64,000 nt of DNA, taken from NCBI GenBank assembly GCA_963691655.1, contig OY829326.1, positions 97,023,235 through 97,087,234 on the forward strand, written 5' to 3'. The notes under the pieces are model-generated. The model was not told the origin of the DNA. It did no database searches and was given only the letters and a program-made list of their open reading frames with translations. How positions within the stretch are numbered: position 1 is the first letter of the stretch; each line of letters starts with the position of its first letter. Below, one piece after another: positions 50,337 through 61,000 of the stretch. Position numbers and translations under genes: made by a program. Source of the stretch: Toxonevra muliebris (Eukaryota; Arthropoda; Insecta; Diptera; Pallopteridae).

Positions 50337-53300
50337 ATTTGTAAGCGAAGGATCTTGCTGCAGCTTTTGTCAAATACCGCACGTATCTGTTAAAAAGCGA
50401 TTTATCTGATTTCATTTCGTACAAATCGAAAGTTTTCTTTTTCAATTTCGAAATTCAAACTGACTATTTCGAGCTCGAAATTTTTTGAAAATTTATTTGT
50501 CGTTAACGACGTTGCGGAACATGGTGTTAAATTTATGAAAGCATTTTAACACGCGACGGAGAAGAAGCAAATTGTCGACTCATATCGAAAAAAATCCGTC
50601 GAATACAAAATCCGTCGCATACAAATACACTTTAAATATTAAATTCATAATTACATATTAGTATTAGCGTATTTTAGCACTTTATATAGAAAAAAAACAA
50701 AACCAAAAAATGCAAAATTTCAATAAAAAATCATTTGTTAAACTTTAAACAATTTTTGAGTCCATCAATTATTCTTACATCGACTTACAGGTGTTATTTT
50801 TAGGTGAAAAAAGAAACTTTTTCAGCTAGGCACTCATTGATATCACCACTAGTAAAAAGTTAGCACATTTTTGTTTGAAAAATCAATGAAGAAAAAAACC
50901 TTTCAGAAGAATGTTTTTTTTTTTTTTTTTGGATATTTTTTAACTTTTCAGTCCCCTGGTATCGTATTGTAAATAATTCTTTTAGTAAAAATTTGTTTTC
51001 TCAAATGTAATACAATATTCAGTGAAATCTCCTCGGTGGAAGGCGGTTTGTTCGACTTATACGAGTGCCCAACTTTACAGGTTTTACCATACAACCAATC
51101 GTTAATTGACCAAAGGAATCCAATACTTAACAAATTATGGAAATACAAAAGAATCATAGATTGCTTTATAAATCATATATTCAATGAAGCCTTTTTTAAA
51201 TTCAATGCTAAAGATCAATCAATCAATCGATTATGCCACACGACAAAAACCATATGAGTCGGTCTTTAAATAATATAAATTATAACTTATTAATGAAACA
51301 TTAAAATAAAAATATTATTACGTTATTAATCTAACTTAGAACGTCATAAATAAATAAAAACAAATAATCTATTTAAAAGGTATGACTAATAAATATATAA
51401 ATGTCTAGTCAGGCAATACGTATCTACATATATCAAGTATACAGTTCTACGCAGCAATTTGAGTCATACCAGATTCAGATAACTGGCAAAGAGCCATTGC
51501 ACTTTATACCACATATATGGTTACTTCTAGTTGGATACGTTGGAAAAATTGATTTTTAATTTTTAGCATTTTCTCAAAATATACCTAATTTTCAAAAATC
51601 TACCTTCAAAAATTTCATGAGATTGAAGCACTAGTTATAAGCACAAAGCGGAAAAAAGTGCGAAAAAAATTTCTTATCCTTTAAAAGATAGAAACAAAAA
51701 ATATTTGAAAAGTCGTTGAATACTATAGATTATAAGTTCTATTTTGTCTTTTTTCTACTCCCTGATTAAAAGCGTTCCTCGGATCACAGAGTGTAGCTAC
51801 TGCTCAGTAGATTACCTTCACTCGACAGGTATAATTTTAATGTGTAAATAGATTTTACGCTCTCTGGTATCTGGAGTCAACTACAGATTGCAGAAGGGTT
51901 TCTATCTGAAATACATGACCTTATGTAAGTTGAAAGAAAATCAAATCATAAATCCTTTCGTCAGACTCTTAACAATGTTCTTTGGCTTTGATTTTAATGC
52001 ACGTTTCGAAAGAACTCGTGGCTACCGCAACTGATCTGGAAAAAGACGCTCCACGAGAAGAGCTATATATTCTTCATTTTTTAATATTTTTTAATGAAAA
52101 AATATTTAAATTTCACTTCACAATAAATGTTAATTTAGAACAGCAAAAAAAAAAAACAATTTTGAAAATTGAATAATTTACCAACCACAACTCCTTAAAA
52201 TACATGTCCTTTTAGACTACTTTAACATTGATTTTGAACCTAAGTTGCACAGTGTAATTAATTAACCATTAAGCTATTAAACCCTTAAATTTTTAAAAAC
52301 ATGCATGAAATTATAACAATTTTATAAAATTTCACTAAAAAATTCGTAATTTACGTACTTAAAAATAAAGTTATTCAACTTAATTTTAATTGCCATAATT
52401 AGATATAAAAATTAATTTATTTCTTACTTTTTTTTTATTACTATTTTATCAAAATTATTACTTTAACTTTGAACGACGCTGAAGTTCAACAACATGTAAA
52501 GGAAAAAGTAAAAACTTATACTAAATCTACAAATATACAATAATGGTTCTACAATTTTTTCTATGAGAACGACAAAAACTAATTTACAAAATTTATTAAT
52601 GATAATATGAAACTTTTCTACTAAAATTGACTATCAAAAAAGAAAAAAAAATCTTAATGCAATAATACTTACTTTGTTTGATATGTAGTATTTCTATCCA
52701 CTTTAATAGTTATTGATTTTTTTTTTTACTTTATTTCATTATTTTAAAGGACAACGAACCGATCTTTAAGGTAGTGTTACTTCATAAATATTTAATTTGT
52801 ATACACATTTTCTATGACATCCGCGAGTTTTCTCACAAATATTTTCACGTTCACGTTTCACAACCGTTTCACGGGACGTACAATTCGAAACTGAAAGCTA
52901 ACCAAATTTGAAGTTCGGTAGTCATAAATACAAACTTGTGTTGGCTAGGCGCACAATCTACTTATTCATTAAATGTGCTTTTTCCTATTTGGTTTTTACA
53001 TTGTTAAATTACCAAATGATAAGAAATATGTTTGCCTATTTGATATGTTATCTTAGCTTTAACTTAGTAATTTTTTTTTTAAATTTTTGAGTATGAATGA
53101 AAATTGGACATATGATTACATGTGATAAAAATATGATCAATTATGCTAAGTGAAATTGTAGAATAGTTTTTTTTCAAAAGAGTTTAACCTCTTGTCTATG
53201 TGTTAAAAAAAAACCATCAAATTTGATTCATAGTTTTTACTTATAGGATATTTTTACATTTATTGATATTTTTGGTAAATTATGGGTACCAAAAATCGGG

Positions 53301-53696
53301 TCAAAACTCAGAGAAAAGCCAAATCCAAATTAAAATCTAAAACAGACGAATAGTACGACAAACATTAAATAAATTTAAAGTTAATCACGTCAGGTTTCCG
53401 AATTATTCTCATCAAAAAATGCAAAAATTTTTGTTTAATCATATTCAACGATCTATAGAATCTGTAGCAAATTTTTGTCAATATTTAAATTTACTTACCA
53501 CAGTGGCAATTGAGAATTTTGTAAAAATCGGTACAATTTCGTTTTCATAACAAAATTCAAAAGCTTAAAAAGCTTTAAACGCCATATGCAGGTAACAAGC
53601 CAAAAAAGCTCTGTCCGAATAAGAGGGAATAGCCTTATAAATGCAAAACATTATGTTGAGTATGAAAAAAATTAAAATAGATAATAAATCATACAC

Positions 53697-53760
53697 TAAC
53701 CGGGAATCGAACCCGAGACCCTAGAGATAGGAGTCTCATCTGCTGTTACTAGAACACAGT
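53697..53760 (-). repeat. tRNA-like sequence, probably a SINE head
   Basis: On the minus strand a good T-arm (CGGGTTCGATTCCCG) with a perfect B box is preceded by GAGACTCCTATCTC, which can form a 4-bp stem, and by a weak D-arm region. Acceptor pairing is only about four bases (CACT/AGTG). It is more likely a SINE head or tRNA relic than a working tRNA. Confidence 0.4.
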
Positions 53761-53782
53761 GGATTCCAAAATTAAGCAAAAT

Positions 53783-53900
53783 ATCAGTGATGCACCGATT
53801 ACGGTTATCATTAATCGTAACCGCTGGTTAATATCCATTTTACGGTTAATCGTAACCGTCGATTTTCCGATAATCGTACAATCCGGTTATTCAAAATTTT
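53783..53900. repeat. hAT-like terminal repeat cluster
   Basis: CAGTGATGCACCGATTACGG is followed by repeated variants of TTAATCGTAACCG in both orientations. The CAGTG start and sub-terminal repeats resemble ends of hAT non-autonomous elements. No matching other end was found. Confidence 0.35.
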
Positions 53901-54063
53901 TTATTTTATTGAACTTTTCTTTTGATGCAAAAAACAAAAAACGTTCCTTTTTGAAAAAAAGTCAAAATGATTTTTGATTTTGAAAAAATTATGAAATTTT
54001 GGATTGTTTTAATTTGTTTTTTCTTTTTTCAAAACATTGACGGAAAATTTACAAAAAACGTTC

Positions 54064-54215
54064 TGCACAAAATTTTCTAAATGCAATAGGTTATTAGTTA
54101 CATGGATCCAAAAGAAGGCTGTTTGACCAAAATGTCCACCCCCTCCAACACAGCGGGTTTTTGACCAATTCAATAGAACTAAACTTTGTGCAAATTTGAA
54201 TCTGATCGGGTGAAA
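54064..54215 (+). repeat. Dispersed repeat, relative of 7355-7520
   Basis: AAAATTTTCTAAATGCAATA, GATCC and TGACCAAAATG blocks are collinear with 7355-7520. It is non-coding. Confidence 0.4.
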
Positions 54216-56424
54216 TCCTCCATATAGAAGTAAAAAAAAGTGAAATGAGTTCCTTCTTCACTCATCACATGATGTAATAACATACTTTACGTATTCTTTT
54301 GTTACTTGATTATAAAAGCTTCCGTTTTTATATTCCAAAAAAAACTTCAGCGGGCCAAAATATTTCATTTATTATGCTTATGCTTTTTAAAAGAGTTTTG
54401 TCTTTGAAGTTCAGTCAAAAATCTGTGTGCACAAATCTATTTGCATTATTTTAATACAAAATCTATAATTTATTACTAAGTAGAAATATTATTTTTCAAG
54501 TATGTTTGCAAAAGATAGGAGAATATAAAAATCTAAAAATTGAGGAAAAAGTCTTAACCCATTTTTGTCTACAGCTTCAGAAGTTTAATGTTTCAATGCA
54601 GAGGTCATACATTTTTTAATTTATTGTATAAGATATAGGTAATCCTAAATTTAACACAAAAGTTAGCTTTCCAGCTCTATTAAAAATATGTACTGAAAAG
54701 GTTAACCTGACAGTCACAATATTTGCATACAAAATAATGAAAATGCGGTATACTTTTAGGGTCCTATTTTTAATATTAAAAATTCACATTTCCTCATCTG
54801 TTTACACTAATAATAAAACAGCATACTTTCGGCGTGCAATTCACCACCCTTCACCTGCTGGTACGAATACTTAGCATAACCGCCACTAAATTTAGATACA
54901 AAATAATATAAATTCTTCTTCTAGGGTCATATTTTTATAGTCAGAAAATAAAAAAACACACGCTTATAAACTCACATATACTATGAAACCTCACATGGCA
55001 CCGACGTGACATTCGATTTTAATTTCTATCTATTCACTCCACTATAAGTCTTCCTTCAGCTCCGAATAAATATGTTATCACATCAAAAAAGTTATTATAG
55101 GGTTGGTAACTCTAATTATGTGTACCATAACTACGGTTGCCACTTTAGTCCTTCTGGATGAAAATGGCCGTTTTTTACGTTTGGTTCGCTGCTCTTTTTT
55201 GTCTGATCTGGTCCTTTAACGCTCTCAGGATTTTCATACACATATGTGTACGTGAATTTGAACATTTTTCCTGACTTTGATTTAAATGCCAACTAAGCAA
55301 TTTTGGTATTAATTTTTTTATTTTTTCCTCTATCGTTTGGCACCTATTTTGTTACAATCGAAGCATAACCGTCGAAACTATTGTGACTTTTATGGGGCAA
55401 CCTTATGTGTCATCGATTTCAAAAAATTATTAAAAATACTAATTAATAAAAAGAAGTGTACCAAGTTACATAATTCATAAGATTAGAGTATAAGTAAACC
55501 AATTTAGAGTGTTCTGTATTTGTATACTTAGATAATTTAATAATTTAAGTTATTTGATTTTAGATTATGTACTGTTGTGACTGTATGTATATATGAAAGC
55601 ATATAAATAAGATACTGGCTAATTTGAGTTCTTGTGGTACTCGCTAATTTGAGTCACTTAAGTTTGCCTCACTTTTAATCTCATTTATTTGTATGGATTG
55701 GTTTTGTTCGAATAAAAATTCTCTGAATAATTTAATGTTCACGTTACTTATGGCAGTTCTTCTAATTTTTAATTTAATCAATTTAAGATTGACACTAGCA
55801 ATTGCAACATACTTTTGCTATCTAATATGTATAATTTTTCTACGCAATTTATTGATGCGGCTAGATTTGCACGAAACCGAATTGATCTGAATGAATGCTT
55901 AAATTGCTCTTCAAATATTTTGTCAATCAAACTTCGATAATTCGAACACAATTGCCTCCTTCCATCATACGAGTATTTAACCCTCTTACGTGAACATTAA
56001 ACATTATTTAATTTGAAAAATTATTTTTTTATTTTGCTTCCCATTTAATAAGAGTAATAAAAAAGCTGTGGGCATTGGAAAAATTTTGGCAAAAAGGTTT
56101 TTTAATAATCTTTTGATTTTCCAAAATTTTTAAACTTTCAAGACCCATGGGTAGTCTGTAGATATTGTCTGATTTCAAAAATTGTTTTACACTTGTATTC
56201 ATCTAAAAAAGTATAAACCTTTTTCGATTTTCCCGAATTTTCGCAAATCCCGATGTTTCTTGACATATGAAACGCGTTTCCCAGAACTAGCATGCAGTCT
56301 TTAGAAAATAGTTTTAATGTCTTCAAAATAATCAGGTTACAATATACGCAGTTATTTTTCGACTAAGGGAGGGGTCTTATAACATAACTGGTTTAAAAAC
56401 TCATTACTGAGCGTGAGTGTGTGT

Positions 56425-57165
56425 CAGGTATGCCAACTCGAGGGGAATTCCCCAATTTGCGTGGAATCGAAAATTGTATGGGGAATAGGGGAATTTTTTG
56501 ATTTTGCGGAAAATTTTAAATTATTGATACATTATGTTGATAATTAAATATTTAAATGTAATTTTTTGATGTCTGAAAGAAAAACAAAAGCCTATGTATA
56601 AAGCGAAATAACAAAAATTAAAAAGCCCACTCTACTCTTTCTTACTTTTTCCTCCCTCTGGTTATGAAGCTCCAAAAATTGTTGGGAATAACTGCTTTAT
56701 CTTAAAGGATACTAAGGTAACAAAATTTGCTTTAATATATGGCGTTTTATTAAAAACAGAATAAGAGAAAAGGTTTCGTAGATTTAGAAGCCAATTTATA
56801 CATTTTTTAAGTTGTGTACTAAAGCAATTAAGGGATTCTCCATTTTAAAGACTTGCATTTTAAAGACAGACAGAATTTACACAAGTATTTCATTAAGTGT
56901 ACGGTGAAGATAATTCTCAGCAAGACGATTTATATTTGTCAAACATGAAAAATAAGCATTTAATCTTCCTGGGTATTTTATTCGAATCAAGTATCTCATA
57001 AGTTATTCTGAATATTTTATAAACCTAAAAATGTTATTTTTTTTTTTTGTTTAAAACATAATAACGAGTTTGTTAAGAATGGGGATGCGGTAGGGAATTA
57101 TTTGATGTTGGTCGGGGAATACGAAGAGGGATCGGGGAATTTGAAAATTTGAGTTGGCACCCCTG
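56425..57165. mobile_element. hAT-like fossil with CAGG...TGCCAACTC ends
   Basis: The left end CAGGTATGCCAACTCGAG and the right end GAGTTGGCACCCCTG are imperfect inverted repeats enclosing 741 bp. GGGGAATT-type sub-repeats occur near both ends. CAGG/CCTG termini fit hAT elements, but the flanking 8 bases (GTGTGTGT and GTTACACA) are not a clear target duplication. Confidence 0.45.
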
Positions 57166-57200
57166 GTTACACACCATATGAAAATATAAATTTATATTTG

Positions 57201-57226
57201 TCTCTTTCTCTCTCTCTCTCTCTTTC
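57201..57226. repeat. (CT)n microsatellite
   Basis: This is a TCTCTTTCTCTCTCTCTCTC-type dinucleotide tract just outside the hAT-like fossil. Confidence 0.85.
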
Positions 57227-57333
57227 TTACACTCTTCTCTTTCCAAACAAATCATATGCAACGCTACTCGTAATGACCTTATCATATAAAATATACCAAT
57301 ATATGTAAATCAAAGCAACAAAAAAGTATGTTT

Positions 57334-57446
57334 TTCTTCGAGCAGGATTTGAACCAGCGACCTACTGATTACTTCCTTATCCAATTGTTTCCATATTACC
57401 TAAACGCCACTACAGCCCACCACTCTACCAACTGAGCTATCAACAA
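57334..57446 (-). tRNA. Degenerate tRNA-Tyr (GTA) with intron, probable pseudogene
   Basis: The minus strand has a D-arm (TAGCTCAGTTGGTAGAG), the CTGTAG anticodon region, a 40-nt intron (57409-57370), then GGTCGCTGGTTCAAATCC with an intact B box. The 5' half is 57446-57410 and the 3' half 57369-57335, plus a discriminator A at 57334. The acceptor stem (TTGTTGA/TCGAAGA) has one mismatch and two wobbles. The anticodon stem (GTGGG/TCAGT) has one mismatch and three wobbles. A T6 Pol III terminator lies about 10 bases downstream. Transcription is possible, but stable folding and splicing are doubtful. Confidence 0.6.
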
Positions 57447-57943
57447 AAAAAATATTTTATAAATTAAAAAATTAAATAAAAATGTGTTTGTGTGTTTGTC
57501 CGCTGTAATCTCTAAATCTACAAAACTAAACTCATCAATTTTTCACAAAGGCCTGCTGATTCCTAACTCGGGGAAACTATAGAGAATAATTCAAATCGGT
57601 CATGCCACACAAATAAAATACTAAATTTACTATAACTCGGGCATCTCTTGAATATAAACAAACGAAATTATACAATAAAATTGGCAAAATCGAATATCAG
57701 TGAGAGCATAACCGCGTGCAGATTACTAGTAATAAATTAAATAACAAAAACCAGATTAGACTCTATAAATATATATGGAAGCAACATAAAAAGGTGCGCG
57801 CGTGATATTGATAAAAAACTTATCAATTAATGTTGATGAAAAAGAAACAGAGAAACTCAGAAAAAAAAGTGAAAGGTAATCTCGTTTTGTTTAAATTACT
57901 TTTTCATATGTATATTTGATTTTTAAAACGTTTAAACACAACA

Positions 57944-58066
57944 CCTTCGATAGCTCAGTTGGTAGAGCGGTGGACTGTAGAGTGTTATTTGAATATAAGT
58001 GTGTGCAATTCCTATGTAATTGTAGCAGAAATCCATAGGTCGCTGGTTCAAATCCGGCTCGAAGGA
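57944..58066 (+). tRNA. tRNA-Tyr (GTA) with 50-nt intron
   Basis: The 5' half is 57944-57980 (CCTTCGATAGCTCAGTTGGT then AGAGCGGTGGACTGTAG), the intron is 57981-58030, and the 3' half is 58031-58066 (ATCCATAGGTCGCTGGTTCA then AATCCGGCTCGAAGGA). The acceptor CCTTCGA/TCGAAGG pairs perfectly. The anticodon stem GTGGA/TCCAT and T-arm are intact. The intron sits after position 37, the canonical place for eukaryotic tRNA-Tyr. A and B boxes are perfect. A run of T follows at 58076-58081 as terminator. This gene looks functional. Confidence 0.96.
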
Positions 58067-58081
58067 AGTTTTAAATTTTTT

Positions 58082-61000
58082 CCACAAGTTTGAAAACTTT
58101 TTTTTTACTATAAAATAAACCTCACTACCCCCTTCCCCCTTGAATCTACTAGTAAGTACTTGGTGTCTTATATTCTATACTTTAATAGTTAACATACTTA
58201 TTTCATTCTCGTCAAACAGCTTAAACGCTTAGGTTTTTCTTATTAATCAACATTTTTATGACCATAAAATCATAATTGCAACGCAATATTCATAACAGTG
58301 ATAAATTTAGTTTTTTTTTAGAAATTGTATCATAATTACAAGCTTAACAAATGTACGCGTCCTCAACCATTTAAGTTTTTTTTTTTGGGGAAACTATGGA
58401 AAAATTTGCTTATTTATTTAAAGTTCTATCTACTTCACTTATCATATATGTATGTATGTGTTATGAGTCATTATAAAATTGAAAGAAATGTGTATAGTTG
58501 GTACCACTAACGGATCCAGATATTTACTAAGGGGGGCTTTTAATTTTTTTTTGCCTCAAAAAATTTTTTTTGTTTTTTACATGACCAACGATCATAATTT
58601 GCATCGGTAAGGGGAGGCTTTAACCTCAAAAATTCAATTCTGGGAATAAATTATTTCTGTTCCATAGAAAAAATCTCATGTTCGGAAAAAGTGCATAAAT
58701 ACATATTTTTCCCAAACGGTTACTTGTCGGTAAGAAATGCTTAAAACCTTTTTTGCAGAGTATTTTTGTATTTAATTAAAAAAAGAGAGGTTGTTTCAAT
58801 GTCATTGATAGTAACACGATTCGATTCATAACATTTGTTTAAATAACACTGTGACTCCAATTGAAACTGTTTCTGTCATATCACAAATGCATAGAGACAT
58901 CTATTGAAAACAAGTAGCAAAAATTTCCCAATGAGCATTCGATTTTTTGCTCGTTTTTGTTTAATGTCGAAGAAATTAATTATTTTATGGCTTTGGAAAA
59001 AATAAAAATTTTTTCCTTATATACCAACCGATTTCCATTCGAAACGCTAGTTTTTCTATTTTATGAAAAAATAAGGATATTTTGACCAAAAAGACCCATT
59101 AGATTAAGAGATATTACTTTGCAATGTTACTCAAAATATTTTCTTATATCTTTTCCTGCAATAGACATAAACAGAAAATGCTAATTTATGGGCACCTGGC
59201 ACCTGAAAACGACAAAATTCAACGAGTTGCACTAAATGCCCAAACAACTTTCGGCATAATCCTAAATAGGATTCCGACCTAACAGGCCAAGTACTTTTAT
59301 TCATAATCGTTACGCTAACTCCGAAATCGTAATAGTTGCTACGGTTTTAATTCGCCTTGTATGCAGATAACGGGTTCACCTTATTCAGCATACTAAAACA
59401 CACATGGCCTGTTGTGTTTCTACTATTTTTAGAGGCAACGAGCTATGTTATAAGGATCGATAAGTTCTTCAGTAGAGTAAACTTAAGGGTTTTGTTACTC
59501 CAGACCAGAACTATCAACCCGTGTTGGTCGCTTCTCCGTTAGATTCCGTGATCCTAAAATTGTTGTACAGTGTAATAAATCGTTTTAATATTCATCAAAA
59601 TACTGTTTCAAACACGGTTTCACGTATATAATGGACGAAAATTTCAATATACAGCATTACAGTGCTTGCTTCACGGGTAAATTATCTAACTGCTGGGAGG
59701 TTTTATAAAAAGTAATACTGATTTAAGTTTAAGAAAGCTCGAAAAAACGAAAATTGCAGTAATGGAATTTTGCGACAATGTACAGATCAGATTTAATTCC
59801 AGGATGCGAAGAAATTGCTATAAAAATTGTAAGAAAGTTTGCAATTTCTTCCTGGCGATATTTATAATTTAGACAGAACTTATTACCTTTGCTTAAAATA
59901 ACTCTAAACTTTTCTAATATAATATGGCATTTTTATATTTTGATTTCTAAATATAATTTTTTCAGACTTCTGCTACCATTTTATTTCTTGCCGATTTTAC
60001 CCCACCCCATTGACGAATGTACCCCACGTATGGGTCAGTGTAATCATTTTGGGTTACTTTGAAAATAATATATTAAATATTAAAACGATCCGTCCAAAAT
60101 GCTTTTAAAACAGATTTTTTTCCAAAAAGATAATAGTTTATTTTGGACAAGACTTTGATAAATGTGTTGAATACTTCCTCTTCTACCTCCACATATTTTG
60201 GATTGAATATTCTAATAGAAATAGTAAAAAATACATGGTTTTCCTGTCGTACTGTCTTGACAACCTAGTTATACAGTGTAACTTTATTTTTAACAAATTT
60301 ATATATAGAATATATTTCCCTGAATTTAGAAGACTTATAGCCCATTTAGGCTTCCATTTCAGTTAAAATTGTGCACTAATTTCTACATGAGTTTTCAATA
60401 GCTTATATCATATCAAAATAAACATATTTTTCCACTATTTTTTTTTTTTTTTTTTTTTATTGATATAAACGCAGAGCGTTGTGTTCGATCTAGAATCATG
60501 AAGTTCATGCCCATAGGTGCGAAAATTTATTCCCTAAGTAACACTTTTTATCATATTATTTTAAGTACAAGCAAAGAAAATTTCGGATTTAGTCCATACA
60601 TTGAGGTTTTGAAATGAAAGAATACAAACAATGGTTTTTAAAAACAAAATTACCCATGACAATGACGCCCAAACACTTAAAAAATATTTAACAATATTCT
60701 TTTAGAAACCTTGACCTGCATGCCTATAATAACGTATATAGGTCATAACTTTAATAAAGTATCATTATTATAAAATTCACTCCTAAACTATATTTTTCTT
60801 AATTATTATTTTTTTTTTATAAACATACAAACATGAACCTAAATGTACTTATATGTACGAACTTTTAACACTACGTCATAAATTAAATCAATAAATTTAA
60901 GAAGGTGCTTTCATTGACCCAAAATTGTACCTATATAAAATGTTGATACAAATTAAATGATTAATAAATTAAAAAATTCATATACTATTGAACGTTATTG

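Larger units (their letters stand above)
40870..57330. other. Gene-poor, AT-rich repeat region
   Basis: I find no protein-coding gene that I can support over about 16 kb. The recognisable contents are MITEs, a LINE tail, SINEs, a short tandem duplication and hAT-like remnants, each listed separately. Short open frames here have no recognisable domains and look like chance frames. It could contain regulatory DNA or long introns of a gene outside the window. Confidence 0.5.

Noticed and set aside
53697..53760. Functional tRNA gene with CCT-like anticodon
   Set aside because: Acceptor and D-arm pairing are too weak. Only the T-arm is convincing, so a SINE head is more likely.
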